Source: Streptomyces sp. SJL17-4 (GTDB lineage Bacteria; Actinomycetota; Actinomycetes; Streptomycetales; Streptomycetaceae). From it: 64,000 bases of DNA. Within the stretch, counting starts at the first letter, position 1; the number at the start of each line of letters is the position of its first letter. The stretch is from contig NZ_CP104578.1 in NCBI RefSeq assembly GCF_036826855.1, positions 682,001 to 746,000 on the forward strand. The letters run 5' to 3'. Positions 57,858 through 64,000 of this stretch are shown piece by piece. The notes beneath the pieces are model-generated. The model was given only the letters and a program-made list of their open reading frames with translations, made no database searches and was not told the DNA's origin. Both the position numbers and the translations under genes were made by a program.

Positions 57858-57935
57858 GCCTCGTGCGCCCGTCAGTGCTCCCCGCGCCTCGCTCGGTGCT
57901 CGCTCGGCCCGTTCGGCCCCTTCGGCCCCTTCGGA

Positions 57936-58106
57936 TCAGTTGTGGCCGAACTTCCGTTCCTTGCGGTGCGAGGCGTGCTCCACCAAGGGCATCGACGTCT
58001 CGGTCTTGGGAGCCGCCGAGGGCCCTTCCTTCGTGGTCGCCTCGGTGCGGTGCTCATGGCCGCCGGTACGGGCTCCCCGGTTGGTCCGGGTCTGTTTCTT
58101 GCCCAC
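57936..58106 (-). CDS. Small basic hypothetical protein (56 aa)
   Basis: The minus strand encodes MGKKQTRTNRGARTGGHEHR, TEATTKEGPSAAPKTETSMP and LVEHASHRKERKFGHN from GTG 58106, which has GGGAGG 7 nt upstream, a good ribosome site. The composition is Lys/Arg/His-rich with no hydrophobic core, so it is probably unstructured or nucleic-acid-binding. No family is recognised. It is transcribed alone. Confidence 0.6.
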   Translation of the reverse strand: MGKKQTRTNRGARTGGHEHRTEATTKEGPSAAPKTETSMPLVEHASHRKERKFGHN

Positions 58107-58183
58107 GATCGTGCCTCCCGTGACGGGTGTCGGACGGTGGTCCGTATCCCCTCAGCCTGGCACGGGGGTGTGAGCACCGCATG

Positions 58184-59017
58184 TCAGGCGGCGGCCGCCC
58201 CGACGACCCGGGCGAAGGCGGCCCGTGTCGGCGTGCCCGGGGCTCGGTCCAGTACCGCGAAGACGATCTCCTCGAAGTGGCCGGCGAAGCGGCCGTCCCC
58301 GGTGAGCAGTGCCATGAAGGCGCCGGCGACCTGTTCGGGGTCGTTCTGGAAGACGCCGCAGCCCCAGGCGCCGAGTACGAGCCGCCGGTAGCCGGTCGCG
58401 GCGGCCGTCTCCAGGACCCGTTCGGCGCGGGACGCGAGGACGGCCGGCAGCCGGTCGGCGAGGGCGGGGGTGCGGCGGCGGACGACCCCGGCGTTGGGTG
58501 CGGGCGAGGTGAGGAAGCCGACGGTGAAGAGCTCGGCGAGCAGGGCGCCGCGGTCGTCGCGGAAGACGGGTACCCGGGGCGAGTGGATGACCCGGTCGGT
58601 GTAGAGGACGTCGCGGTCCTCGCGGTGGTGGGTGTAGTAGTCGGGGGCGCGGAGCAGGGTGGCGTGGAGGGCGGAGGAGCGGCAGAGGGCCTCCTCCTGG
58701 GCCTGGGCGCCGTTGAGGTAGCCGCCGCCGGGGTTGCGGGCGGAGGCGAAGTTCAGGACGGCCACGGGGCGGGTCGCGTCGGCGGCGGTCATCCGCCGGG
58801 CGGCGGCGAGGCTGCTCTCGCCGGTGACGTCGAGGGTGGGCGTCCGGTCCGTGTCGGGGGTGACCGTGACGGGCTCGGGGCCGTGGAGGCGGGTTCCGGC
58901 CAGGGCGGCGGCGAGGTCCTCGGCGACGGAGACGGTGCGGCCGTCGGGGGCCTGGTAGTGGCCCGCGGCGACGATCTCCTCGGTCTGCCGCGCGATCGCG
59001 CGCAGTCGTGCACTCAT
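58184..59017 (-). CDS. PARG-type macrodomain protein (TIGR02452 family)
   Basis: This is a 277-aa protein. VAVLNFASARNPGGGYLNGA followed by QAQEEALCRSSALHATLL supplies the PARG signature: GGG at residues 97-99 and QEE (catalytic Glu pair) at 107-109. The C-terminus RLVLGAWGCGVFQNDPEQVA and FAGHFEEIVFAVLDRAP completes the macrodomain. Bacterial relatives hydrolyse poly(ADP-ribose) or remove ADP-ribose. No ADP-ribosyltransferase is nearby, so the target is unknown. ATG 59017 has GAGG close upstream. Confidence 0.87.
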   Translation of the reverse strand: MSARLRAIARQTEEIVAAGHYQAPDGRTVSVAEDLAAALAGTRLHGPEPVTVTPDTDRTPTLDVTGESSLAAARRMTAADATRPVAVLNFASARNPGGGYLNGAQAQEEALCRSSALHATLLRAPDYYTHHREDRDVLYTDRVIHSPRVPVFRDDRGALLAELFTVGFLTSPAPNAGVVRRRTPALADRLPAVLASRAERVLETAAATGYRRLVLGAWGCGVFQNDPEQVAGAFMALLTGDGRFAGHFEEIVFAVLDRAPGTPTRAAFARVVGAAAA

Positions 59018-59155
59018 GCCCTCAGGATGATCGTTTCGTCCCCGCCGGGACAACGGAATTTCCCGGGGTCCCGCCGGGTCCGGGCAGGCCGTGGCCCGGG
59101 TGGTTACCGGCCGGGTGGGGGCGCGTGGGGCGCGTTCGGCGGCGTCGGGGCGCTC

Positions 59156-59184
59156 TTGCACGCCGCTCGGCGGTGGCTTTAGGT
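59156..59184 (+). promoter_or_regulatory. Promoter candidate for egtABCD
   Basis: TTGCAC (59156-59161) and TTAGGT (59179-59184) are separated by 17 nt, a good sigma-70 (HrdB-like) arrangement. The egtA start is about 60 nt downstream. The remaining 59018-59155 is GC-rich and holds nothing else I recognise. Confidence 0.55.
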
Positions 59185-59244
59185 GGAACCAGAACTTCCC
59201 GGGGCCGGTCCCGACGGCCGGCTCGACGACCAGGAGGTGTACGG

Positions 59245-60504
59245 ATGTCGTCCAGCGGCATACGGCGCGGCGAACCCCCTCTCGCGGAGGCGGAGGCGGA
59301 GGAACTGCTGCGATGTATCTGCTTCAAGACCGGCCCGCCCCGGACCGTGGGGGTGGAGCTGGAATGGCTGGTCCACGAGCTGCGTGACCCCAGGGTCCCC
59401 GTCCGGCCGCCGAGGCTCGCGGCGGCCCTCGACACCGTACGGTCGTTGCCGCTGGTGTCGTCCCTGACCTTCGAACCCGGTGGGCAGCTGGAGCTCAGCT
59501 CGCGCCCGGCCGGTTCGCTCATGGAATGTCTGGACTCCCTCGCCGCCGACCTCCGGGCGGTACGGTCGGCGCTCGGACCGCTCGGCCTCACCCTCAGCGG
59601 ATACGGGGTGGACCCCTGGCACTCGCCGCGCGGCCGGGTGCTCCACGAGCCGCGGTACGACGCCATGGAGGCCGCGCTCGACCGGACGGGCCCCGCCGGG
59701 CGGGCGATGATGTGCGACTCGGCGTCGGTGCAGATCTGCCTGGACGCGGGCCTGGAGGAGCCGGGGCCGCTCGGTTACCACCGGCGCTGGCAGCTCGCCC
59801 ATCTCCTCGGCGCGGTGCTCGTGGCGGCCTTCGCCAACTCCCCGCTGCACGGCGGCCGTCGTACCGGCTGGCGCTCGACGCGGCAGGCCCTGTGGACGGA
59901 ACTCGACCCCCGGCGGACCCTCGCCCCCCTGCCGGACGGGGAGCCGCGCGCCGAGTACGCGGCCCACGTCCTGGACACCCCGGTGATGTGCGTGCGGGCC
60001 GACGAGGGGCCGTGGGCGGTGCCGGAGGGGATGACCTTCCGCGATTGGCTGCGCTCGGGCCTGCCCCGGCCGGCCGACGCCGACGACCTGCGGTACCACA
60101 TGACGACGCTCTTCCCGCCGGTGCGGCCACGCGGCCATCTGGAGCTGCGGATGGTCGACGCCCAGCCGGGCCCCGACGGGTGGATGGTGCCGGTGGCCGT
60201 GACGACGGCGGTCTTCGAGGACCCGGCGGCGGCGGAGACCGTGTACCGGGCGGTGAAGCCCCTCGCGGAGCGGGCCGGCTACGCCCCCGCCCCGCGCAAC
60301 CCGCTCTGGCTGGCGGCGGCCCGGGACGGCCTGGCCGACCCCGAGCTGCACTCCACCGCCCTCGCCGTGTTCGCCGCGGCCCTTGAGGCGCTGCCCCGGA
60401 TCGGGGCGAGCGAGGAGGTGCGGCGGTCCGTCGCCGCCTTCCACGAGCGGTACGTGGTTCCCGGGAGCTGCCCGGCCGACGACCTGGAGGTGCTGACGTC
60501 ATGA
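59245..60504 (+). CDS. egtA: Ergothioneine biosynthesis glutamate-cysteine ligase EgtA
   Basis: This is a 419-aa GCS2-type ligase making gamma-glutamylcysteine, the sulfur donor for ergothioneine. RTVGVELEWLVHELRDPRVP provides the Mg-binding Glu near the N-terminus, VSSLTFEPGGQLELSSRPAG and the C-terminal GHLELRMVDAQPGPDGWMVP match plant/actinobacterial-type ligases. The ATG follows AGGAGG. It overlaps egtB by ATGA and heads a four-gene operon. Confidence 0.92.
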   Translation: MSSSGIRRGEPPLAEAEAEELLRCICFKTGPPRTVGVELEWLVHELRDPRVPVRPPRLAAALDTVRSLPLVSSLTFEPGGQLELSSRPAGSLMECLDSLAADLRAVRSALGPLGLTLSGYGVDPWHSPRGRVLHEPRYDAMEAALDRTGPAGRAMMCDSASVQICLDAGLEEPGPLGYHRRWQLAHLLGAVLVAAFANSPLHGGRRTGWRSTRQALWTELDPRRTLAPLPDGEPRAEYAAHVLDTPVMCVRADEGPWAVPEGMTFRDWLRSGLPRPADADDLRYHMTTLFPPVRPRGHLELRMVDAQPGPDGWMVPVAVTTAVFEDPAAAETVYRAVKPLAERAGYAPAPRNPLWLAAARDGLADPELHSTALAVFAAALEALPRIGASEEVRRSVAAFHERYVVPGSCPADDLEVLTS

Positions 60505-61826
60505 CGGAGACCCGGACCGAGCTGGACGCCGAGGCCCTGCGCCGGCACGCCCTGGACGCCCTGACCGCCGCGCGGGCCCGTACGGCGCTGCTCACCTCCT
60601 GCGTCGAGGACGGTGAACTCACCGCCCAGCACTCCCCCTTGATGTCTCCACTGGTCTGGGACCTGGCGCACATCGGCAACCAGGAGGAGCAGTGGCTGTG
60701 GCGGGCCGTCGGCGGGCAGGAGGCACTGCGGCCCGAGATCGACTCGCTCTACGACGCCTTCGAGCACCCGCGGTCCGCCCGTCCCTCGCTGCCGCTGCTC
60801 GCGCCGGGCGAGGCCCGGACCTACGCGGCGGACGTACGGCTGCGCGTCCTCGACGTGCTGGAGCACGCCGAGTTCGACGAGCGTCCGCTGCTCCGCGCCG
60901 CCTTCGCCTTCGGCCTCGTCGCCCAGCACGAACAGCAACACGACGAGACGATGCTGATCACCCATCAGCTGCGGAAGGGACCCGCCGCGCTGACCGCTCC
61001 CCCGCCGCCGCCCCTGCGGAGCGGCCCCCTTCCCGGCGAAGTCCTCGTCCCCGGTGGCCCGTTCACGATGGGGACCTCGGAGGAGCCGTGGGCCCTGGAC
61101 AACGAGCGTCCGGCGCACACCCGGATCGTGCCCGCCTTCCACATCGACACCGTGCCGGTCACCAACGGCGCCTATCTCGCCTTCATGGCCGACGGCGGCT
61201 ACACGGACCAGCGCTGGTGGCGGCCCGAGGGCTGGGCACAGATCAGGGAGCACGGCATCGCGGCCCCGCTGTTCTGGCGCCGGGACGGCGCCCAGTGGCT
61301 GCGCCGCCGGTTCGGGGTGACCGAGCCGGTGCCGGAGGACGAGCCGGTCCTGCACGTCAGCTGGTACGAGGCCGACGCCTACGCGCGCTGGGCGGGCCGA
61401 CGGCTGCCGACCGAGGCCGAGTGGGAGAAGGCCGCCCGGTACGACCCGGACTCCGGGCGCTCGCGCCGCTATCCGTGGGGTGACGCCGATCCCGGTCCCG
61501 AGCACGCCAACCTCGGCCAGCGGCACCTGCGTCCGGCGGCCGCGGGCAGCTACCCGGAGGGCGCGTCGCCGCTCGGCGTACGGCAGTTGATCGGTGATGT
61601 GTGGGAGTGGACGGCGAGCGACTTCCTGCCGTACCCGGGGTTCACCGCCTTCCCGTACAAGGAGTACTCGGAGGTGTTCTTCGGCCCCGACCACAAGGTG
61701 CTGCGCGGCGGTTCCTTCGCCGTCGACCCGGTCGCCTGCCGGGGCACCTTCCGCAACTGGGACCTGCCGGTGCGCCGCCAGATCTTCTCAGGCTTCCGTA
61801 CGGCCCGCAGCGCGGAGCTCGACTGA
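60501..61826 (+). CDS. egtB: Ergothioneine sulfoxide synthase EgtB
   Basis: This is a 441-aa non-haem iron enzyme that joins gamma-glutamylcysteine to the imidazole of hercynine with O2. The DinB-like N-terminal half supplies the iron triad: His57 in VWDLAHIGNQEEQW and His143/His147 in QHEQQHDETML. The C-terminal formylglycine-generating-enzyme fold shows VLVPGGPFTMGTSEEPWALD, GRRLPTEAEWEKAARYDPDS, GDVWEWTASDFLPYPGF and VLRGGSFAVDP. It overlaps its neighbours at both ends. Confidence 0.95.
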   Translation: MTETRTELDAEALRRHALDALTAARARTALLTSCVEDGELTAQHSPLMSPLVWDLAHIGNQEEQWLWRAVGGQEALRPEIDSLYDAFEHPRSARPSLPLLAPGEARTYAADVRLRVLDVLEHAEFDERPLLRAAFAFGLVAQHEQQHDETMLITHQLRKGPAALTAPPPPPLRSGPLPGEVLVPGGPFTMGTSEEPWALDNERPAHTRIVPAFHIDTVPVTNGAYLAFMADGGYTDQRWWRPEGWAQIREHGIAAPLFWRRDGAQWLRRRFGVTEPVPEDEPVLHVSWYEADAYARWAGRRLPTEAEWEKAARYDPDSGRSRRYPWGDADPGPEHANLGQRHLRPAAAGSYPEGASPLGVRQLIGDVWEWTASDFLPYPGFTAFPYKEYSEVFFGPDHKVLRGGSFAVDPVACRGTFRNWDLPVRRQIFSGFRTARSAELD

Positions 61827-62578
61827 TGTGCCGTCACATCGCCTACGTGGGCGAGCCGGTGGCACTGGGAGAGCTGCTCGTCCGGCCGGCGCACGGCCTG
61901 CTGCGCCAGTCCTGGGAGCCCCGTACACAGACCAGCGGTGTGGTGAACGCCGACGGGTTCGGGGTGGGCTGGTACGCCGAGGACGATCCGGTGCCGGCCC
62001 GGTACCGGCGCTCCGGCCCCATCTGGGGCGACCTCTCGTTCGCCGACCTCGCCCGGGTGGTGCGCTCCCGGGCGCTGCTCGCCGCGGTCCGCGGGGCGAC
62101 CGTGCCGGGCGCCGACGGGGAGGCCGCCGCGGCGCCGTTCGCCGCCGGACCCTGGCTGTTCAGCCACAACGGCGCCGTCAGGGGCTGGCCGGACTCGCTC
62201 GCGCCGCTCGCCGCGACCCTCCCGGCCGGCGAGCTGCTCGGACTCGAGGCACGGACCGACTCGGCGCTGCTCTGGGCGCTCGTCCTGCACCGGCTGCGGT
62301 CCGGCGACCCGCCGGGCCCCGCCCTGGCCGACACGGTGCGGGAGGCCGCCGAGGCGGCCCCCGGCTCCGGTCTCACCCTGCTGCTCACCGACGGGTCGCT
62401 GATCGCCGCGACCGCCTGGGAGAACAGCCTCTGGTATCTGACGGGTCCCGACCGGGTGGTCGTGGCCTCCGAACCGTACGACGACGATCCGCGCTGGCGG
62501 GAGGTCCCCGGGCGCACGCTCGTGACCGCCACCCGCGCCGACGTCACCCTCACCCCGCTCAAGGAGCCCTCCGCGTGA
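61826..62578 (+). CDS. egtC: Ergothioneine biosynthesis amidohydrolase EgtC
   Basis: This is a 250-aa class II glutamine-amidotransferase-like hydrolase that removes the gamma-glutamyl group. The sequence starts MCRHIAYVGEP, with Cys2 as N-terminal nucleophile after Met removal, and has NADGFGVGWYAEDDPVPARY and LFSHNGAVRGW, typical of the Ntn fold. It starts inside the egtB stop (TGATG) and overlaps egtD (GTGA). Confidence 0.93.
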   Translation: MCRHIAYVGEPVALGELLVRPAHGLLRQSWEPRTQTSGVVNADGFGVGWYAEDDPVPARYRRSGPIWGDLSFADLARVVRSRALLAAVRGATVPGADGEAAAAPFAAGPWLFSHNGAVRGWPDSLAPLAATLPAGELLGLEARTDSALLWALVLHRLRSGDPPGPALADTVREAAEAAPGSGLTLLLTDGSLIAATAWENSLWYLTGPDRVVVASEPYDDDPRWREVPGRTLVTATRADVTLTPLKEPSA

Positions 62579-63540
62579 GCCCGTTCCAGCTGACCCGCAC
62601 CCTCGCCCCGGACGCCGCCGGCGCCGATCTGCGCGCCGATGTCCTCCACGGGCTCAACCGCTCCCCCAAGGAGCTGCCGCCGAAGTGGTTCTACGACGCC
62701 CGGGGCAGCGAGCTCTTCGAGGAGATCACCCGGCTGCCCGAGTACTACCCGACCCGGGCCGAGCGGGAGATCCTGAAAGAGCGGGCGCCGGAGATCGCCG
62801 CCGCCACCGGGGCCAGGACCCTGGTGGAGCTGGGCTCCGGTTCCTCGGAGAAGACCCGGTTCCTCATCGACGCGCTGCTGCCCGCCCTGGACAGCTACGT
62901 GCCGGTGGACGTGAGCGAGTCCGCGCTCACGGGAGCCGCGGAATCCCTGCTCGCCGAGCGGCCGGGGCTGCATGTGCACGCCCTGGTCGCCGACTTCACC
63001 CGGGGTCTCGCGCTGCCCGGGACGCCGGGGCCGCGCCTCGTGGCCTTCCTCGGCGGCACCATCGGCAATCTGCTGCCCGGCGAGCGGCGCACCTTCCTCC
63101 GCTCCGTGCGGGCGATGCTCACGCCGGGCGACGCGCTGCTGCTCGGCACGGACCTGGTGAAGGACGAGGCCACGCTCGTGACCGCGTACGACGACGCGGC
63201 CGGGGTGACCGCCGCCTTCAACAAGAACGTGCTCGCGGTGATCGACCGGGAGCTGGGCGCGGACTTCGACCCGGACGCCTTCGACCACGTGGCGGTGTGG
63301 GACCGCGAGCGGGAGTGGATCGAGATGCGGTTGCGGGCCCGCCGCGCGCTGACCGTGAAGATCCCTGAGCTGGATCTCGTGGTGCCGTTCGCGGCGGGCG
63401 AGGAGATGCGGACGGAGGTGTCCGCGAAGTTCCGTCAGGCGGGCGTCCGGGCCGAGCTCGCGGAGGCGGACCTCGACCTCGACCGCTGGTGGACCGACAG
63501 CGAGGGCAGGTTCGCGCTGTCGCTGGCCACCGCCCGCTGA
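62575..63540 (+). CDS. egtD: L-histidine N-alpha-methyltransferase EgtD
   Basis: This is a 321-aa enzyme that trimethylates histidine to hercynine using SAM. PPKWFYDARGSELFEEITRL and PEYYPTRAERE are the characteristic N-terminal motif, TLVELGSGSSEKTRFLIDAL binds SAM, and FLGGTIGNLLPGERRTFLRS follows. FNKNVLAVIDRELGADFDPD and the late EMRTEVSAKFR are typical. The last 106 nt overlap the antisense acyltransferase frame. No egtE (C-S lyase) follows within the window. Confidence 0.95.
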   Translation: MSPFQLTRTLAPDAAGADLRADVLHGLNRSPKELPPKWFYDARGSELFEEITRLPEYYPTRAEREILKERAPEIAAATGARTLVELGSGSSEKTRFLIDALLPALDSYVPVDVSESALTGAAESLLAERPGLHVHALVADFTRGLALPGTPGPRLVAFLGGTIGNLLPGERRTFLRSVRAMLTPGDALLLGTDLVKDEATLVTAYDDAAGVTAAFNKNVLAVIDRELGADFDPDAFDHVAVWDREREWIEMRLRARRALTVKIPELDLVVPFAAGEEMRTEVSAKFRQAGVRAELAEADLDLDRWWTDSEGRFALSLATAR

Positions 63541-64000
63541 GCGGCGGCCGCCAGGGATCGGCGGTCCTGATAGTGGCCGCCGGGAAGGGGCTCCCGGAGC
63601 CGGACGACGGCGGTGAGCCGGCGGGTGGAGACCACCCGCCACAGCGAGGAGCCGAGCGGGTCGGCCCCGACGTACGCGGCGGCGTCCGTGGGCCGGTAGT
63701 CGATCCGTACCGGCTGCACGGCGCAACCGGCGTCGAGGGCGGCCTGGAACGCGGCCGGGCGGAACCGGCCGCGTTCCCGTCCGCACCAGGTCGAGCCCTC
63801 GGGGAAGACGACCACGCGGCCGCCGCCCCCGAGTACGCCGGCCATGGTCCGTACGGTGCCGGGCAGGGTCATGATCCCGTCCCGGTCGATGAAGAGGGTG
63901 CCACCGAGCGCGGCGAGCGTGCCGAGGACGGGCCAGTGGCGCACCTCCGACTTGGCGACCGCTCGGCCGGGCAGGACGGCTGCTATCAGCGGTATGTCGA
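63435..64000 (-). CDS. PlsC-like 1-acylglycerol-3-phosphate acyltransferase, 5' end beyond window
   Basis: This is a partial acyltransferase of the lysophosphatidate family. Visible in order: AVAKSEVRHWPVLGTLAALG, GTLFIDRDGIMTLP, then VVVFPEGSTWCGRERGRFRP (the FPEGT-like block III) and QPVRIDYRPTDAAAYVGADP. The NHxSxxD catalytic block I is upstream of the window edge. The reading frame continues 106 nt into the end of egtD on the opposite strand; its last ~35 residues (Ser/Arg-rich) look like antisense of egtD rather than conserved sequence. Confidence 0.82.
   Translation of the reverse strand, partial: DIPLIAAVLPGRAVAKSEVRHWPVLGTLAALGGTLFIDRDGIMTLPGTVRTMAGVLGGGGRVVVFPEGSTWCGRERGRFRPAAFQAALDAGCAVQPVRIDYRPTDAAAYVGADPLGSSLWRVVSTRRLTAVVRLREPLPGGHYQDRRSLAAAAQRAVASDSANLPSLSVHQRSRSRSASASSARTPA

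Noticed and set aside
1..64000. Search for tRNA, rRNA, IS elements, phage genes and CRISPR arrays
   Set aside because: None could be supported by eye; no TpsiC-type GTTCGAATC context, transposase motif or regular spaced repeats were found.

Overview
The window looks like a piece of a Streptomyces chromosome. GC is very high with strong third-position GC bias, GTG starts are common, 4-nt ATGA/GTGA overlaps are frequent, and the gene families (gluAB, ROK and LacI sugar regulators, Tat and lipoprotein signals, a complete egtABCD ergothioneine operon, CsbD, DUF3040) are typical of the genus. I saw no rRNA, tRNA, IS element or CRISPR array.

Layout. 0-9.4 kb: left-truncated glutamate uptake genes (gluA, gluB), a decayed alpha/beta hydrolase, a cyclic-nucleotide-binding-domain protein, a fused carboxyltransferase, a TrmO-like methyltransferase, an FAD monooxygenase, an AI-2E family permease and an unknown protein. 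9.4-17.1 kb: a compact and unusual biosynthetic locus. A leftward arm encodes a seryl-tRNA-synthetase-like amino acid:[carrier protein] ligase, a stand-alone carrier protein and a phosphopantetheinyl transferase. A divergent rightward arm encodes a PhyH-type oxygenase, a fusion of a GT-like domain with an NRPS condensation domain, and an MFS exporter. The shared intergenic region carries two near-matches to the DasR/GntR operator TGGTCTAGACCA. This is the best candidate for an undescribed system. 17.2-22.3 kb: an NmrA-like protein, small stress or membrane proteins, then a cobalamin riboswitch in front of a substrate-binding-protein/permease/ATPase importer. 22.3-26.8 kb: a decayed stretch with fragments of an amidase, a WD-like protein, a TPR regulator (in-frame TGA at an expected Trp) and a deaminase, around one intact PQQ-propeller lipoprotein.

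26.8-36 kb: pirin, a TPR protein, a copper-type trio (DUF6153, DUF305, BNR-like lipoprotein) behind a CsoR-like palindrome, an amidohydrolase/NCS1-permease pair divergent from a TetR regulator with a matching palindrome, and a flavin disulfide reductase. 36-50.5 kb: a glucan-utilisation region. A ROK regulator is divergent from a sugar ABC importer (SBP and two permeases, no ATPase) and a GH1 glucosidase. A LacI regulator is divergent from four genes: a CBM32/beta-helix protein, a CBM32/TIM-barrel hydrolase, a DUF1996 protein and a second GH1. The secreted proteins would depolymerise a beta-glucan, the importer would take up oligomers, and the GH1 enzymes would finish hydrolysis inside the cell.

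50.6-59 kb: thioredoxin, thiolase, a LacI-controlled MFS/hydrolase pair with a perfect 21-bp operator, an NfeD-like/flotillin pair, a small basic protein and a PARG-type macrodomain protein. 59.2-63.5 kb: egtABCD with start/stop overlaps throughout. The right edge cuts a 1-acylglycerol-3-phosphate acyltransferase-like gene.

All functions are inferred from translated sequence and context. No database search was run.
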